Origin: Micromonospora sp. NBC_00389
GTDB lineage: Bacteria > Actinomycetota > Actinomycetes > Mycobacteriales > Micromonosporaceae
Direction: 5' to 3'
Length of the DNA: 64,000 nt
Assembly (NCBI RefSeq): GCF_036059255.1
Contig: NZ_CP107947.1
Span: 124,001 to 188,000 of the forward strand
This document shows positions 1 through 7,365 of the stretch, piece after piece; position 1 is the stretch's first letter; every line of letters starts with the position of its first letter. A program made the position numbers and the translations under genes. The notes under the pieces are model-generated. The model saw nothing but the letters and a program-made list of their open reading frames with translations, searched no databases and was not told where the DNA came from.

Positions 1-470
1 GCGGCCAGACCGACCACCAGGTCGCCGGCGTGCACACACCCGGCCGCATCGACCGCGCCGCCCCGCTCGTCGTCCTCGGCGTCCTCCACGGCCCGCCACA
101 TCGCGTCCGGCCCACCGGCGAGGTGGGAGCAGAACCAGTGCCGGGGCGAGTTGAAGGTCGGTGCCAGCTCGGCCGCGTCGAGCACACCCAGGCGGCCAGA
201 GGTGCCGGCCCCGAAGTAGTGCACCCGATGGCCGCCACGCAGCGCCGCGACCGCCAGATCGACCGTTGCGGCGATCTCGTCGAGCACCGCGGCGACCGCC
301 GCCGGTACCCGTCGGTCGGCCTCGTTGATAACGGTGAGCACGTCGCGGGTCGACATCAGGTCGAGGTCGACGCTCAGCGGGTTGCGCCGTTCGGTCGGGG
401 CACCCACCCGGACCGTCGGGCGGGCGGGGCGTGCTGGCGTGTCCTCGTCGGGCTCCACGCCGGCCGTCAT
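1..470 (-). CDS. murQ: N-acetylmuramic acid 6-phosphate etherase MurQ (3' part outside window)
   Basis: My translation of the minus strand from the ATG at 470 gives an N-terminus with RNPLSVDLDLMSTRDVL, then HYFGAGTSGRLGVLDAAEL and FCSHLAGGPDAM. These are the conserved opening blocks of MurQ, including the SIS-fold sugar-phosphate loop GAGTSGR. The family cleaves the D-lactyl ether of MurNAc-6-phosphate to give GlcNAc-6-phosphate in cytoplasmic cell-wall recycling. About 156 codons are present and the rest runs off base 1. The ATG overlaps the stop of the upstream regulator as ATGA (467-470), so the two genes are probably translationally coupled. The function is firm from sequence. The missing C-terminus cannot be checked here. 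Confidence 0.93.
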   Translation of the reverse strand, partial: MTAGVEPDEDTPARPARPTVRVGAPTERRNPLSVDLDLMSTRDVLTVINEADRRVPAAVAAVLDEIAATVDLAVAALRGGHRVHYFGAGTSGRLGVLDAAELAPTFNSPRHWFCSHLAGGPDAMWRAVEDAEDDERGGAVDAAGCVHAGDLVVGLA

Positions 471-1381
471 CCCCGCCTCCGGTTGGCGCCCACCCGGTGC
501 GACTGGACCGCTTCCGCCGTCGCCTCGAGGGCCTTACGCGCCTTGGACCGATTGCGGGCGGCCACGCCCACGAAGAGGCAGTCGACCACCGTGAGCTGGG
601 CCAGTCGGCTGGCCGTCGCGCCGGAACGGTAGGTGGTCTCGCGGGCGGCGGTGGTCAACACGAAGTCGGCCACGTCGGTGATCGGCGAGCGCGGGAAGTT
701 GGTCAGTGCCACGGTGGCGGCGCCCCGCGTCCGCGCCTGCTCCAGCACCTCGATCACGTCGGAGGTGGTGCCGGTGTGCGAGATGCCGATCGCCACGTCG
801 CCGCGACCGAGCAGGGCCGCCGAGGTCAGCGCGGTGTGCACGTCCGGGAAGTAGAAGGCGATCCGGCCAATGCGGTGCAGCTTCTGTTGGAAGTCGGAGG
901 CGACGAACCCGCTGGCCCCGGCGCCGTAGATGTCGATCCGGCCGGCGTTGGCGATCGCCTCGACCACCTGCTCACAGACGGCCGGGTCGAGTTGCTCGGC
1001 AGTCTCCTCCACCGCGCGTGCGTCGTTGAAGGCGATGGTGGCGATGATCTGGGCGAGGTCGGCGCCGGGCGGGATGTCACCGCCAACCACCCGGGCGTCC
1101 GGCGGCTCGATCCGGCGCGCGGCCTCCGCGGCGAGCCGGATGCGCAGCTGCGGGTAGCCGTCCATGCCGACCGACCGGCAGAACCGGATGACGGTCGCCT
1201 CGGATGTCTCGGCCGCGGTGGCGAGGTCGGTGATGGTCCGCCGGGCGGCGGCGGCCGGGTCGGACACGACCAGACGGGCCACCCGCTGTTCGGCTGGCGA
1301 CAGCGACGGAAGCAGGCCACTGATGTGGACGATCAGCCCACCGGGCTCGTGACTCGCGGAAATCTTCGGACTCTTCGCCAC
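467..1381 (-). CDS. MurR/RpiR-family transcriptional regulator with SIS domain
   Basis: This 304-residue protein has an N-terminal RpiR-type helix-turn-helix (about residues 20-75, including ATAAETSEATVIRFCRSVG). A C-terminal SIS sugar-phosphate domain follows (about 130-260, with IYGAGASGFVASDF and GISHTGTTSDVIEVL). Members sense a phosphosugar; the coupled murQ makes MurNAc-6-P the likely ligand. The start used is GTG at 1381. Only 2 bp separate it from a 17-bp palindrome, so the transcript may be leaderless, or the protein may start a little downstream. The ATGA overlap with murQ supports a murR-murQ operon that regulates itself. Confidence 0.9.
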   Translation of the reverse strand: MAKSPKISASHEPGGLIVHISGLLPSLSPAEQRVARLVVSDPAAAARRTITDLATAAETSEATVIRFCRSVGMDGYPQLRIRLAAEAARRIEPPDARVVGGDIPPGADLAQIIATIAFNDARAVEETAEQLDPAVCEQVVEAIANAGRIDIYGAGASGFVASDFQQKLHRIGRIAFYFPDVHTALTSAALLGRGDVAIGISHTGTTSDVIEVLEQARTRGAATVALTNFPRSPITDVADFVLTTAARETTYRSGATASRLAQLTVVDCLFVGVAARNRSKARKALEATAEAVQSHRVGANRRRG

Positions 1382-1383
1382 GG

Positions 1384-1400
1384 ATGAAACTTACTTTCAT
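1384..1400. promoter_or_regulatory. Palindromic MurR-type operator
   Basis: ATGAAA-CTTAC-TTTCAT is a perfect inverted repeat with 6-bp arms, lying directly before the GTG of the RpiR-family gene. It is much more A/T-rich than its surroundings. Its placement and symmetry fit an autoregulatory operator for that regulator. Binding is inferred. Confidence 0.7.
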
Positions 1401-1456
1401 GAGGCGTGAGCGTCAACCATGACTGGCCGTGATGGGAAAAGTACCGTCGATCGGGA

Positions 1457-2473
1457 TCACCCGTCCTGCACAGCGTGCCACTCCCCCAGGAGCGCCGCCT
1501 CATCCGCCGGGTCCAGTCCGCCCTGCCGGACGGCGGCTGGTTGTGCGGCCATCCAGGTCGCGGTCGCCCGAACGGTGTCGGACAGCGGCCGGACCGCCAG
1601 TCCGGCGTCGAGCGCCGGTCGGACGTCCCGGTCCATCAGGCCGCCCCACTCCGGCAGCCGCACCCACAGCGGTAGTGCCCGCTCCCCCGACCACTCGCGT
1701 ACGTCCCGGGCCAGCAGAAAATCCTGGTCGACCCAGGTGAGGAGCGGATCGGCGACGCCCAGCCCGGCGGCCACCCCGGCCAACAGTTCAGCCCGGGACA
1801 GCGCCGGGCCGCTGCCGTCGTACGTGCCGGTGAGGCGGGTGCCGGCGGCATGCAGTAGCCAGCCCGCCAGATCGGCGACGTCCACGAACTGCACGCGGTC
1901 GGTCGGGCGTCCGGGCGCGAGCACCTCCCCACCGGGCGACAGCCGCCGCACCCAGTACGGAAAGCGGTCGCTCGGATCTTCCGCCCCCACGATCAGCCCC
2001 GCCCGGCAGATGAACGAGCGGTCCTCGCCCATCCGCTCCCGGACCAGCCGCTCGATGCTCACCTTGCACTCGCCGTACCAGCGATTGTCCGCGCCGACCG
2101 GCCCGTCCACGTCCGGCGGGGCGGGTGCCAGCACCGGCGCGTCCGCCGCGTTCTGGCCGGGGGTGGTGTTGTCGGCGTACACCGAAACCGTCGACACGAA
2201 CGACCAGTGGCCGACCTGGTTGGCCAGCGCGGCCAGCGCGTGCCGGGCATGACTGACCTGGCGGGTCACGTCCACCACCGCGTCGAAGCCCTCCCTGGCG
2301 AGCGGTGCCAGGCCGTCCGGGTCGTCCCGGTCGACCGGCACGAACCGGGCCTCGGCCGGGGCAGTACCGGAGACGCCCCGGGCGGCGCAGGTCACGTCGT
2401 GCCCCTGCGCGACGGCGAGCTGGGCCAGTGCCCGGCCGAGGAACCGGGTGCCACCGAGAATGAGGATCCGCAT
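1457..2473 (-). CDS. NAD(P)-dependent epimerase/dehydratase (extended SDR)
   Basis: An extended short-chain dehydrogenase/reductase. The Rossmann motif GGTRFLGRAL sits at the very N-terminus when the ATG at 2473 is used; an upstream in-frame start at 2509 would add 12 low-complexity residues before it. SFVSTVSVYADN matches the beta-strand and serine region, and NRWYGECK contains the YxxxK catalytic pair (Y-G-E-C-K). The C-terminal half is the variable substrate domain. This GGTRFLG subgroup resembles plant and actinobacterial NAD-epimerase/reductases of unknown substrate. It is divergent from the SDR gene at 2589, with about 115 bp between them. I do not assign a substrate. Confidence 0.82.
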   Translation of the reverse strand: MRILILGGTRFLGRALAQLAVAQGHDVTCAARGVSGTAPAEARFVPVDRDDPDGLAPLAREGFDAVVDVTRQVSHARHALAALANQVGHWSFVSTVSVYADNTTPGQNAADAPVLAPAPPDVDGPVGADNRWYGECKVSIERLVRERMGEDRSFICRAGLIVGAEDPSDRFPYWVRRLSPGGEVLAPGRPTDRVQFVDVADLAGWLLHAAGTRLTGTYDGSGPALSRAELLAGVAAGLGVADPLLTWVDQDFLLARDVREWSGERALPLWVRLPEWGGLMDRDVRPALDAGLAVRPLSDTVRATATWMAAQPAAVRQGGLDPADEAALLGEWHAVQDG

Positions 2474-2588
2474 CCGCTGATGCTGCGCCGCTGGTGGGCT
2501 GTTCACCAAGCCGCTCTGCTCTCGGCAGAGCGCTCCCGCAGCCGGCCCGCAGCCGGCCCGCCGCCGGAGTGGCCGCTAGCGTGGGCGC

Positions 2589-3281
2589 ATGGCAGATCGC
2601 AGTGTGCTGGTGACCGGAGGTACGGGCGGGCTCGGCGGGGCGGTCGTCGCCACCTTCTTGACGGCCGGCTGGCGGGTGGTCGTACCGGAACGGGAAGCCC
2701 GGCCCGGGTCGGAGCTGGCAGTGGACGGGCCGGTCCGGCTGGTCGCGGACCTGACCGACCCGGCCGGCGCGGCACGGGCGGTCGAGGCCGCCGCCGGTGA
2801 GCCGGCGGCGCCACTGCGGGCGGTGGTCAACCTTGTCGGGGGGTACGCCAGCGGCGGGCTGGTGCACGAGACACCGGTCGAGGAGTTCGAGCGGATGCTC
2901 ACCGCCAACCTGCGGCCGACCTACCTGGTCACCCAGGCCGCGCTGCCGCACCTGGTGTCGGCTGGCGGCGGCGCGGTGGTCTGCGTCTCGGCCCGCGCGG
3001 CGGTCGCCCCGTTTCCCGGCGCGGCCGGCTATGTCACGGCCAAGGCGGCGGTGCTCGCCTTCGCCAACGCGGTCGCCGTGGAGTACCGGTCCCGCAATGT
3101 GCGCTGCAACACCATTCTGCCCAGCGTCATCGACACCCCGGCGAACCGGGCCGCGCAGCCCGACGCCGACCACTCCCGCTGGGTGACCCCGGCCGAGATC
3201 GCGCCGGTGATCCACTTCCTCGCGTCGGCGGAGTCCGCACCGACCAGCGGCGCCACCGTCCCGGTCTACGGGCGGGCCTGA
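2589..3281 (+). CDS. SDR-family NAD(P)-dependent oxidoreductase
   Basis: A classical SDR of 230 residues. It has cofactor loop TGGTGGLGGAV (about residues 9-19), the structural NLVGG motif in place of NNAG, catalytic Ser in VCVSARAA and the YVTAK form of YxxxK. The sequence around PSVIDTPANR matches the usual post-catalytic loop. The substrate is unknown. The ATG at 2589 leaves the glycine loop close to the N-terminus, as normal. The 3' end overlaps the convergent kinase-like gene by 16 bp (3266-3281). Confidence 0.87.
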   Translation: MADRSVLVTGGTGGLGGAVVATFLTAGWRVVVPEREARPGSELAVDGPVRLVADLTDPAGAARAVEAAAGEPAAPLRAVVNLVGGYASGGLVHETPVEEFERMLTANLRPTYLVTQAALPHLVSAGGGAVVCVSARAAVAPFPGAAGYVTAKAAVLAFANAVAVEYRSRNVRCNTILPSVIDTPANRAAQPDADHSRWVTPAEIAPVIHFLASAESAPTSGATVPVYGRA

Positions 3282-4084
3282 GCCACCAGCGGCCCGGCGG
3301 GATAGCGACCGCTCTGCTCCCCCGCCGCCGGCTCGGCGGACGTGGTCACGACGGGTGGCGGCGACGCCGACGGCTCCGGCACGGACGGCTCAGGCGGCAC
3401 GTCGGACGGCGGCGGGACGGCCGACGGACGGGCGGGGTCGGGACGGGCGTCGGGCGGCAGCCAGGTCGCCAGGTGCGCCTGGATCTGCTCGGTCACCTCC
3501 TCGGCCGGGCGGCCCGCGTCCACCAGCACGAAGGTCGGGTACTCGGGCAGGGCGCGGTAGGCGGTGTCGGCCGCGGTCAGCCAGCCCATCGTCTCGTGGT
3601 CGGTGCCGCGCTGTTCGATCCGTCGGTACGCCTCGGCCGGGTCGACGGCGAGCAGGAAGGTCACCTGGGGCGTCGGGAAGCACCGGTAGCCGGCCCGGGC
3701 CAGCCGCTCCCAGCGGTGCCCGCCATGGGCCCGGATGCTGGCGTACTGGCAGGCCGAGTACCGGTCCATCACCGCCGTCCGGCCGGTGAGCAGGCAGCTG
3801 AGCAGCGCGGCTGCGATGGCGAGCCAGCGCAGCACGGACTCCACCGCCAGCATGCCGTCGCGCCCGACAAGTCGCTGGGCGTCGGGGCGGCCGAACCGGT
3901 GGGCGACCCGGCCGAGCCAGCGGCGCCCGCTCGCGTTGCGCCGGTACTTGGCCGGGCGGCCAGCGGCGGTCAACGCGTCGGCCAGCCGGTGCGCCTGGGT
4001 GGTCTTGCCCGAACCGTCAATGCCGATCAGGGCGACGGTGCGCAACCGGGCCCTGCTGCGTCGCATCCCCGTTGATCTGGCCAC
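3266..4084 (-). CDS. Thymidylate-kinase-like P-loop protein with proline-rich tail
   Basis: Residues about 15-35 hold a Walker A loop, ALIGIDGSGKTTQAHRLA, of the dTMP-kinase type. A middle segment, TAVMDRYSACQYAS, resembles the substrate-binding DR(Y/F) region. The lid region contains RRIEQRGTDHETMGWL. Thymidylate kinases are about 210 residues. The extra ~60 C-terminal residues here are rich in Pro, Ser, Glu and Ala and are probably disordered. The central stretch is diverged, so a nucleotide monophosphate kinase activity is likely but the substrate is not certain. No obvious partner gene is next to it. Confidence 0.72.
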   Translation of the reverse strand: MARSTGMRRSRARLRTVALIGIDGSGKTTQAHRLADALTAAGRPAKYRRNASGRRWLGRVAHRFGRPDAQRLVGRDGMLAVESVLRWLAIAAALLSCLLTGRTAVMDRYSACQYASIRAHGGHRWERLARAGYRCFPTPQVTFLLAVDPAEAYRRIEQRGTDHETMGWLTAADTAYRALPEYPTFVLVDAGRPAEEVTEQIQAHLATWLPPDARPDPARPSAVPPPSDVPPEPSVPEPSASPPPVVTTSAEPAAGEQSGRYPAGPLVAQARP

Positions 4085-4249
4085 CCTCGACAGGTTATCC
4101 GACCCGCGCTCCGACTCGGCGAGGTTTATGGTGCTTCATCCCGGTTGGCACCCGCCCGCGACCGGACCAGGTGTGGCCGACCGGAATGCCGGGTACGGGA
4201 GATTCAAATCCAACCGCCTGTCCACCCACCTGACCGACGGGAGAACCAG

Positions 4250-4834
4250 ATGGCTGAGCGCGGGGACGAGAGTCTGGTGCACACCCTCAAGAAGGTCGCC
4301 GCCGTGCTCAAGCAGTCCGAGATCCCGTTCGCGCTCGGCGGCAGCTTCGCCGTCTACGCCCACGGTGGCCACTCCAGCGACCACGACGTCGACTTCCTGA
4401 TCCGGGAGGCCGACGTCGAACGGTCGCTGGAGGCCCTGGTGGCCGCCGGCTTCGTCGCCGAGCGTCCCCCGGAGGACTGGCTGGTGAAGGTCTTCGACGA
4501 CGGGCGGATGGTGGACCTGATCCACCGGCCGATCGAGACGCCGGTGACCGAGGAGACGTTCGGCGACACGGTCATCCGGCCGGTCGACGCGATTCACATG
4601 CCGGTTCTGTCCGCCACCCAGCTGATGGTGCACAAGCTGCTCAGCTTCTCCCAGCACTACTGCGACTTCGCCCGCGGCCTGCCGCTGGCCCGGTCGCTGC
4701 GGGAGCAGATCGACTGGGAACGGGTACGCAAGGAGACGCAGCACTCGCCGTACGCCGAGGCGTTCCTGGTGCTGCTGGACCGGCTGGAGGTGGTGCCGGA
4801 AGCCGGCACCCAGGCAGGAGAGGGGACACCGTGA
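4250..4834 (+). CDS. Nucleotidyltransferase-fold protein
   Basis: This 194-residue protein carries the minimal nucleotidyltransferase signature GGSFAVYAHGGHSSDHDVDFLI at about residues 30-51. GGS is followed by two carboxylates in DVD (Asp46, Asp48). The rest (FDDGRMVDLIHRP and a helical C-terminus) resembles stand-alone NTase proteins such as those of the AbiEii/MNT group. The ATG at 4250 was chosen because the upstream in-frame extension is low-complexity. It ends in a GTGA overlap with the BON gene, starting a four-gene operon. No antitoxin-like partner is visible, so I do not call it a toxin. Confidence 0.7.
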   Translation: MAERGDESLVHTLKKVAAVLKQSEIPFALGGSFAVYAHGGHSSDHDVDFLIREADVERSLEALVAAGFVAERPPEDWLVKVFDDGRMVDLIHRPIETPVTEETFGDTVIRPVDAIHMPVLSATQLMVHKLLSFSQHYCDFARGLPLARSLREQIDWERVRKETQHSPYAEAFLVLLDRLEVVPEAGTQAGEGTP

Positions 4835-5106
4835 CCCACCATCGCGACAGCGGCGCCGGACCGCCGGACGAGTACGTCGAGGCGGAGATCCACCGGCTGC
4901 TGGCCGAGGACCCGGCCGTCGCCGAACAGGGGATCACCGTGGTGCGGCGGGAACGCGCCCTCGTGCTCTACGGCGAGGTGGAGAGCCCGCACCGGCGCGA
5001 GGAGATCCTGCGCCGGGTGGCCGAGCGTTTCCCGGACGTGCCGATCACCAGCGACATCGGGGTGATCCGTGTTCAGGCGCCCACGGAGATCGAGCAACTG
5101 CCCTGA
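4831..5106 (+). CDS. BON-domain protein
   Basis: A 91-residue protein starting at a GTG that overlaps the previous stop codon. About residues 17-85 form one BON module: EAEIHRLLAEDP, then EQGITVVRRERALVLYGEVESPHRREEILRRVAE, then DIGVI. BON domains bind phospholipid or membrane surfaces in many envelope proteins. There is no signal peptide, so this one is probably cytoplasmic or membrane-apposed. Its tight position between a nucleotidyltransferase and a phosphoesterase is conserved-operon-like, but its partner function is unknown. Confidence 0.78.
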   Translation: MTHHRDSGAGPPDEYVEAEIHRLLAEDPAVAEQGITVVRRERALVLYGEVESPHRREEILRRVAERFPDVPITSDIGVIRVQAPTEIEQLP

Positions 5107-5116
5107 GGGAGGTTCC

Positions 5117-5893
5117 ATGGTGATCCGGATCGCCGCCGTGGGCGACGTGCATCTGGACGAGGACGTGGTCGGCCGGTTCCGCCCCGCGCTGGAGGAGCTG
5201 CCGGAGTGCGCCGACGTGCTGCTGCTGGCCGGGGATCTGACCCGGCACGGCACCGAGGCCGAGGCGCGCTGCGTCGCGCAGGAGTTCGGCGGGTTGGCCG
5301 TGCCGGTGGTGACCGTGCTGGGCAACCACGACCACCAGTGTGACCAGGTGCCGCAGGTGGTCAAGGTGCTCGAGGACGCGGGCATCACCGTGCTGGAGGG
5401 CAACGGCGTCGTACTGGACTGCGCGGGCGGGCGGCTCGGCATCGCCGGCGTCAAGGGGTTCGGCGGCGGGTTCGCCGGTCGGTGTGCGAGCGACTTCGGC
5501 GAGCCGGAGATGAAGGCGTTCGTCCAAACCACCAACGACAGCGCGGACCGGCTCGGTGACGCACTGCGCTCGCTGGACTGCGACATGCTAATCGCGCTCA
5601 CCCACTACTCACCGGTGCCGGACACGTTGGCCGGCGAGCCGCTGGAGATCTACCCGTTCCTCGGCTCGTACCAACTGGGGCAGGCGATCGACTCGGCCCC
5701 CACCGCGCTCGCCCTGCACGGGCACGCGCACGCCGGCACGGAGCGCGGCACCACCCCCGGCGGCGTACGCGTACGCAACGTCGCGCACCCGGTGATCAAG
5801 CAGGCGTACAGCGTCTTCCACGTGGGCGATCAACTTGACACCGACCAGGTTTCCCCGATCGGCGGGTCGGGTAGTCAGAGGTCATGGAGCTGA
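5117..5893 (+). CDS. Calcineurin-like metallophosphoesterase
   Basis: The 258-residue protein shows the dimetal phosphoesterase blocks in order: GDVHLD (Asp10, His12), AGDLTRHG, GNHDHQ, a later THYSP and GHAHAG. This is the standard set for two-metal binding and the catalytic histidine. A start at ATG 5117 is supported by GAGGGAGG just upstream. The family hydrolyses phosphodiesters or monoesters; the substrate is unknown. It lies 10 bp after the BON gene and its stop overlaps the start of the GPGG peptide gene, so it is in the same transcript. Confidence 0.88.
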   Translation: MVIRIAAVGDVHLDEDVVGRFRPALEELPECADVLLLAGDLTRHGTEAEARCVAQEFGGLAVPVVTVLGNHDHQCDQVPQVVKVLEDAGITVLEGNGVVLDCAGGRLGIAGVKGFGGGFAGRCASDFGEPEMKAFVQTTNDSADRLGDALRSLDCDMLIALTHYSPVPDTLAGEPLEIYPFLGSYQLGQAIDSAPTALALHGHAHAGTERGTTPGGVRVRNVAHPVIKQAYSVFHVGDQLDTDQVSPIGGSGSQRSWS

Positions 5894-6027
5894 TTCTCTG
5901 GATTCTCGCAGTCGTACTCGTGGTCGCCGGCATTCTCGCGCTGTTCCGCCGGCAGATCCTGTGGGGCATCGTCCTCATCGTCGTCGGGCTGTTGGTCGGC
6001 CCGGGTGGTGTCAGCATCTTCAATTGA
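5884..6027 (+). CDS. GPGG-motif small membrane protein (47 aa)
   Basis: A short gene overlapping the phosphoesterase stop by 10 bp. Translation begins MELILWILAVVLVVAGILAL, continues with a basic FRRQ turn and a second hydrophobic segment WGIVLIVVGLLV, and ends GPGGVSIFN. It is thus a two-helix hairpin ending in the GPGG motif of a recognised family of tiny actinobacterial membrane proteins. The function of that family is unknown to me. Size, motif and operon position make it very likely a real gene. Confidence 0.82.
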   Translation: MELILWILAVVLVVAGILALFRRQILWGIVLIVVGLLVGPGGVSIFN

Positions 6028-6054
6028 CGTTCGTATCTCATAACACCGGGACCC

Positions 6055-6118
6055 GCCGGGGTCGCCGCGACCGGAGCTCCGTCCTCCCGACAGGAGCACC
6101 GCCCGCGGCGACCCCGGC
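6055..6118 (+). terminator. Hairpin after the GPGG operon
   Basis: The arms GCCGGGGTCGCCGCG (6055-6069) and CGCGGCGACCCCGGC (6104-6118) are a perfect 15-bp inverted repeat with a 34-nt loop, starting 28 bp after the GPGG stop. There is no U-tract, as is common in high-GC actinomycetes. Confidence 0.5.
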
Positions 6119-6153
6119 GTTGTGCTGTCCGAGAGCGTTGTGCTGTCCGAGGG
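6118..6153. repeat. 18-bp direct tandem duplication
   Basis: CGTTGTGCTGTCCGAGAG at 6118-6135 is followed immediately by CGTTGTGCTGTCCGAGGG at 6136-6153, with one mismatch. Confidence 0.85.
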
Positions 6154-6214
6154 TCTGAGCATCCAGGGCGGAGGCGTCCAGCCCGCCGCCCCCTCCCGGG
6201 TGCCCCTTTCAGTG

Positions 6215-6234
6215 CCTGTCGAGCTGCCCCAGAT
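6215..6234. repeat. Left 20-bp terminal inverted repeat
   Basis: CCTGTCGAGCTGCCCCAGAT here is the exact reverse complement of 6702-6721. After one mismatch the identity continues for three more bases (TGG). The two copies bracket the 40-bp repeat array, as in a small non-autonomous element. Confidence 0.85.
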
Positions 6235-6370
6235 ATGGGGCGCCGGAGCCAGCACCAGTTACAGCATGTCCGCGCCAGTTGGCCGCCACGACGTGAGCGC
6301 ACCTGTCGGGCCACGAGGCGTCCGCGCGCCCACCCGCGAGCCCCCGACCGCGCCGCAACGCCACCCGCAC

Positions 6371-6630
6371 CGACCGGTTCGGCCACAACCGCGCCCCAAC
6401 ACCACCCCCACCCCCGGTTCAGCCACCACCGCGCCCCAACACCACCCCCACCCCCGGTTCAGCCACCACCGCGCCCCAACACCACCCCCACCCCCGGTTC
6501 AGCCACCACCGCCCCGCAACACCATCCCCACCCCCGGTTCAGCCACCACCGCCCCGCAAGACCATCCCCACCCCCGGTTCAGCTACGACCGCGCCGCAAC
6601 GCCATCCGCGCCCACCGGTTCGGCCACGGC
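6371..6630. repeat. 40-bp tandem repeat array, about 6.5 copies
   Basis: Units begin at 6371, 6411, 6451, 6491, 6531, 6571 and 6611. The core is CGGTTCAGCCACCACCGC followed by a C/A-rich second half. Units at 6411 and 6451 are identical; outer ones diverge. The strand shows strong C versus G asymmetry. There is no spacer variation, so it is a minisatellite and not a CRISPR. Confidence 0.88.
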
Positions 6631-6701
6631 GAGGGCTGCACAGCGGTTCGGCCTTCGAGGGCGTATCCGCACGAGTACGGTCACGGCGCAGACTGGTCCA
6701 G

Positions 6702-6721
6702 ATCTGGGGCAGCTCGACAGG
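6702..6721. repeat. Right 20-bp terminal inverted repeat
   Basis: ATCTGGGGCAGCTCGACAGG is the exact reverse complement of 6215-6234, about 470 bp away. It lies about 100 bp upstream of tspO. Confidence 0.85.
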
Positions 6722-6819
6722 ACCGCGCTGGCGCGGGCACCGGCGGCGGCAACCTGGGCGCGAGCCCTGCCTGGGCCGGTGCAGCGTTTGACCGCCGACC
6801 AGACGGAAACATCTTGACC

Positions 6820-7314
6820 GTGAAGAGATCGCAGGACGTGCGTCCAACCTCCAACCGACGGTCGCGCTGGGCGCTGGTCGGCTTCGCGGCGGCCGTCTTC
6901 GTCGCGGCCGCGATCGGCGGGCTGGGGGTACAGGGCACCACCGAGGAGTACGCGAGCCTGCGGCAACCCAGCTGGGCACCGCCCTCGTGGCTGTTCGGCC
7001 CGGCCTGGTCGCTGCTCTACGCGCTGATCGCGGTGGCCGGCTGGCTGGTCTGGCGCCGGGTCGGCTTCTCCCCGCCGCTCTGGGCGTGGACCGCCCAACT
7101 GGTGCTCAACGCGATCTGGACCCCGCTGTTCTTCGGTGCGGGGCAGTACGGGCTGGCGTTCGCGGAGATCGTGGCGATGTGGCTGGCCATCGGGCTCACG
7201 GTGGTGTTGTTCGCCCGGGTCTCGCGGGTCGCGGCGGCGCTGTTGCTGCCCTACTGGGCCTGGGTCACCTTCGCTGCCGCACTGAACCTGTCGATCTGGC
7301 AGCTGAACACCTGA
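6820..7314 (+). CDS. tspO: TspO/MBR-family tryptophan-rich sensory membrane protein
   Basis: The product (164 residues from GTG 6820) has five hydrophobic segments and the family hallmark PSWAPPSWLFGPAWSLLYAL at about residues 48-67. LNAIWTPLFFG and a C-terminal YWAWVTFAAALN complete the set. TspO proteins bind porphyrins and related tetrapyrroles in the membrane and are linked to stress and light responses. No strong Shine-Dalgarno is seen: TTG 6814 and GTG 6838 are other possible starts. The open frame continues upstream into the repeat array, but that part is not coding. Confidence 0.88.
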   Translation: MKRSQDVRPTSNRRSRWALVGFAAAVFVAAAIGGLGVQGTTEEYASLRQPSWAPPSWLFGPAWSLLYALIAVAGWLVWRRVGFSPPLWAWTAQLVLNAIWTPLFFGAGQYGLAFAEIVAMWLAIGLTVVLFARVSRVAAALLLPYWAWVTFAAALNLSIWQLNT

Positions 7315-7320
7315 CCTACC

Positions 7321-7350
7321 GGTCCCCGGCGGCGGCGCCCGCCGGGGACC
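7321..7350. terminator. Bidirectional hairpin between tspO and M23 peptidase
   Basis: GGTCCCCGGCGG (7321-7332) and CCGCCGGGGACC (7339-7350) form a perfect 12-bp stem with a 6-nt loop. It lies between two convergent genes, 6 bp after the tspO stop. Confidence 0.75.
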
Positions 7351-7365
7351 GTGGCCGTTCCCCGG

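Larger units (their letters stand above)
6028..6819. other. Non-coding 0.8-kb block of repeats and hairpins
   Basis: Between the GPGG gene and tspO I see no credible gene. The block holds a 15-bp stem (6055-6118), an 18-bp direct duplication (6118-6153), a pair of 20-bp inverted repeats (6215-6234 and 6702-6721) and a 40-bp tandem array (6371-6630) between them. Long open frames cross it only because the 40-bp unit lacks stop codons. Confidence 0.75.

Noticed and set aside
4250..4834. Toxin of a type IV toxin-antitoxin pair (AbiEii-like)
   Set aside because: NTase motif agrees but no antitoxin gene; the BON neighbour is not a known antitoxin.
6371..6630. CRISPR-like array
   Set aside because: Units are contiguous with no unique spacers; no cas genes nearby.
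6235..6817. Long Pro/His/Thr-rich frame upstream of tspO
   Set aside because: Created by 40-bp repeats without stops; shifts amino acids unit to unit because 40 is not a multiple of 3; tspO has its own start.
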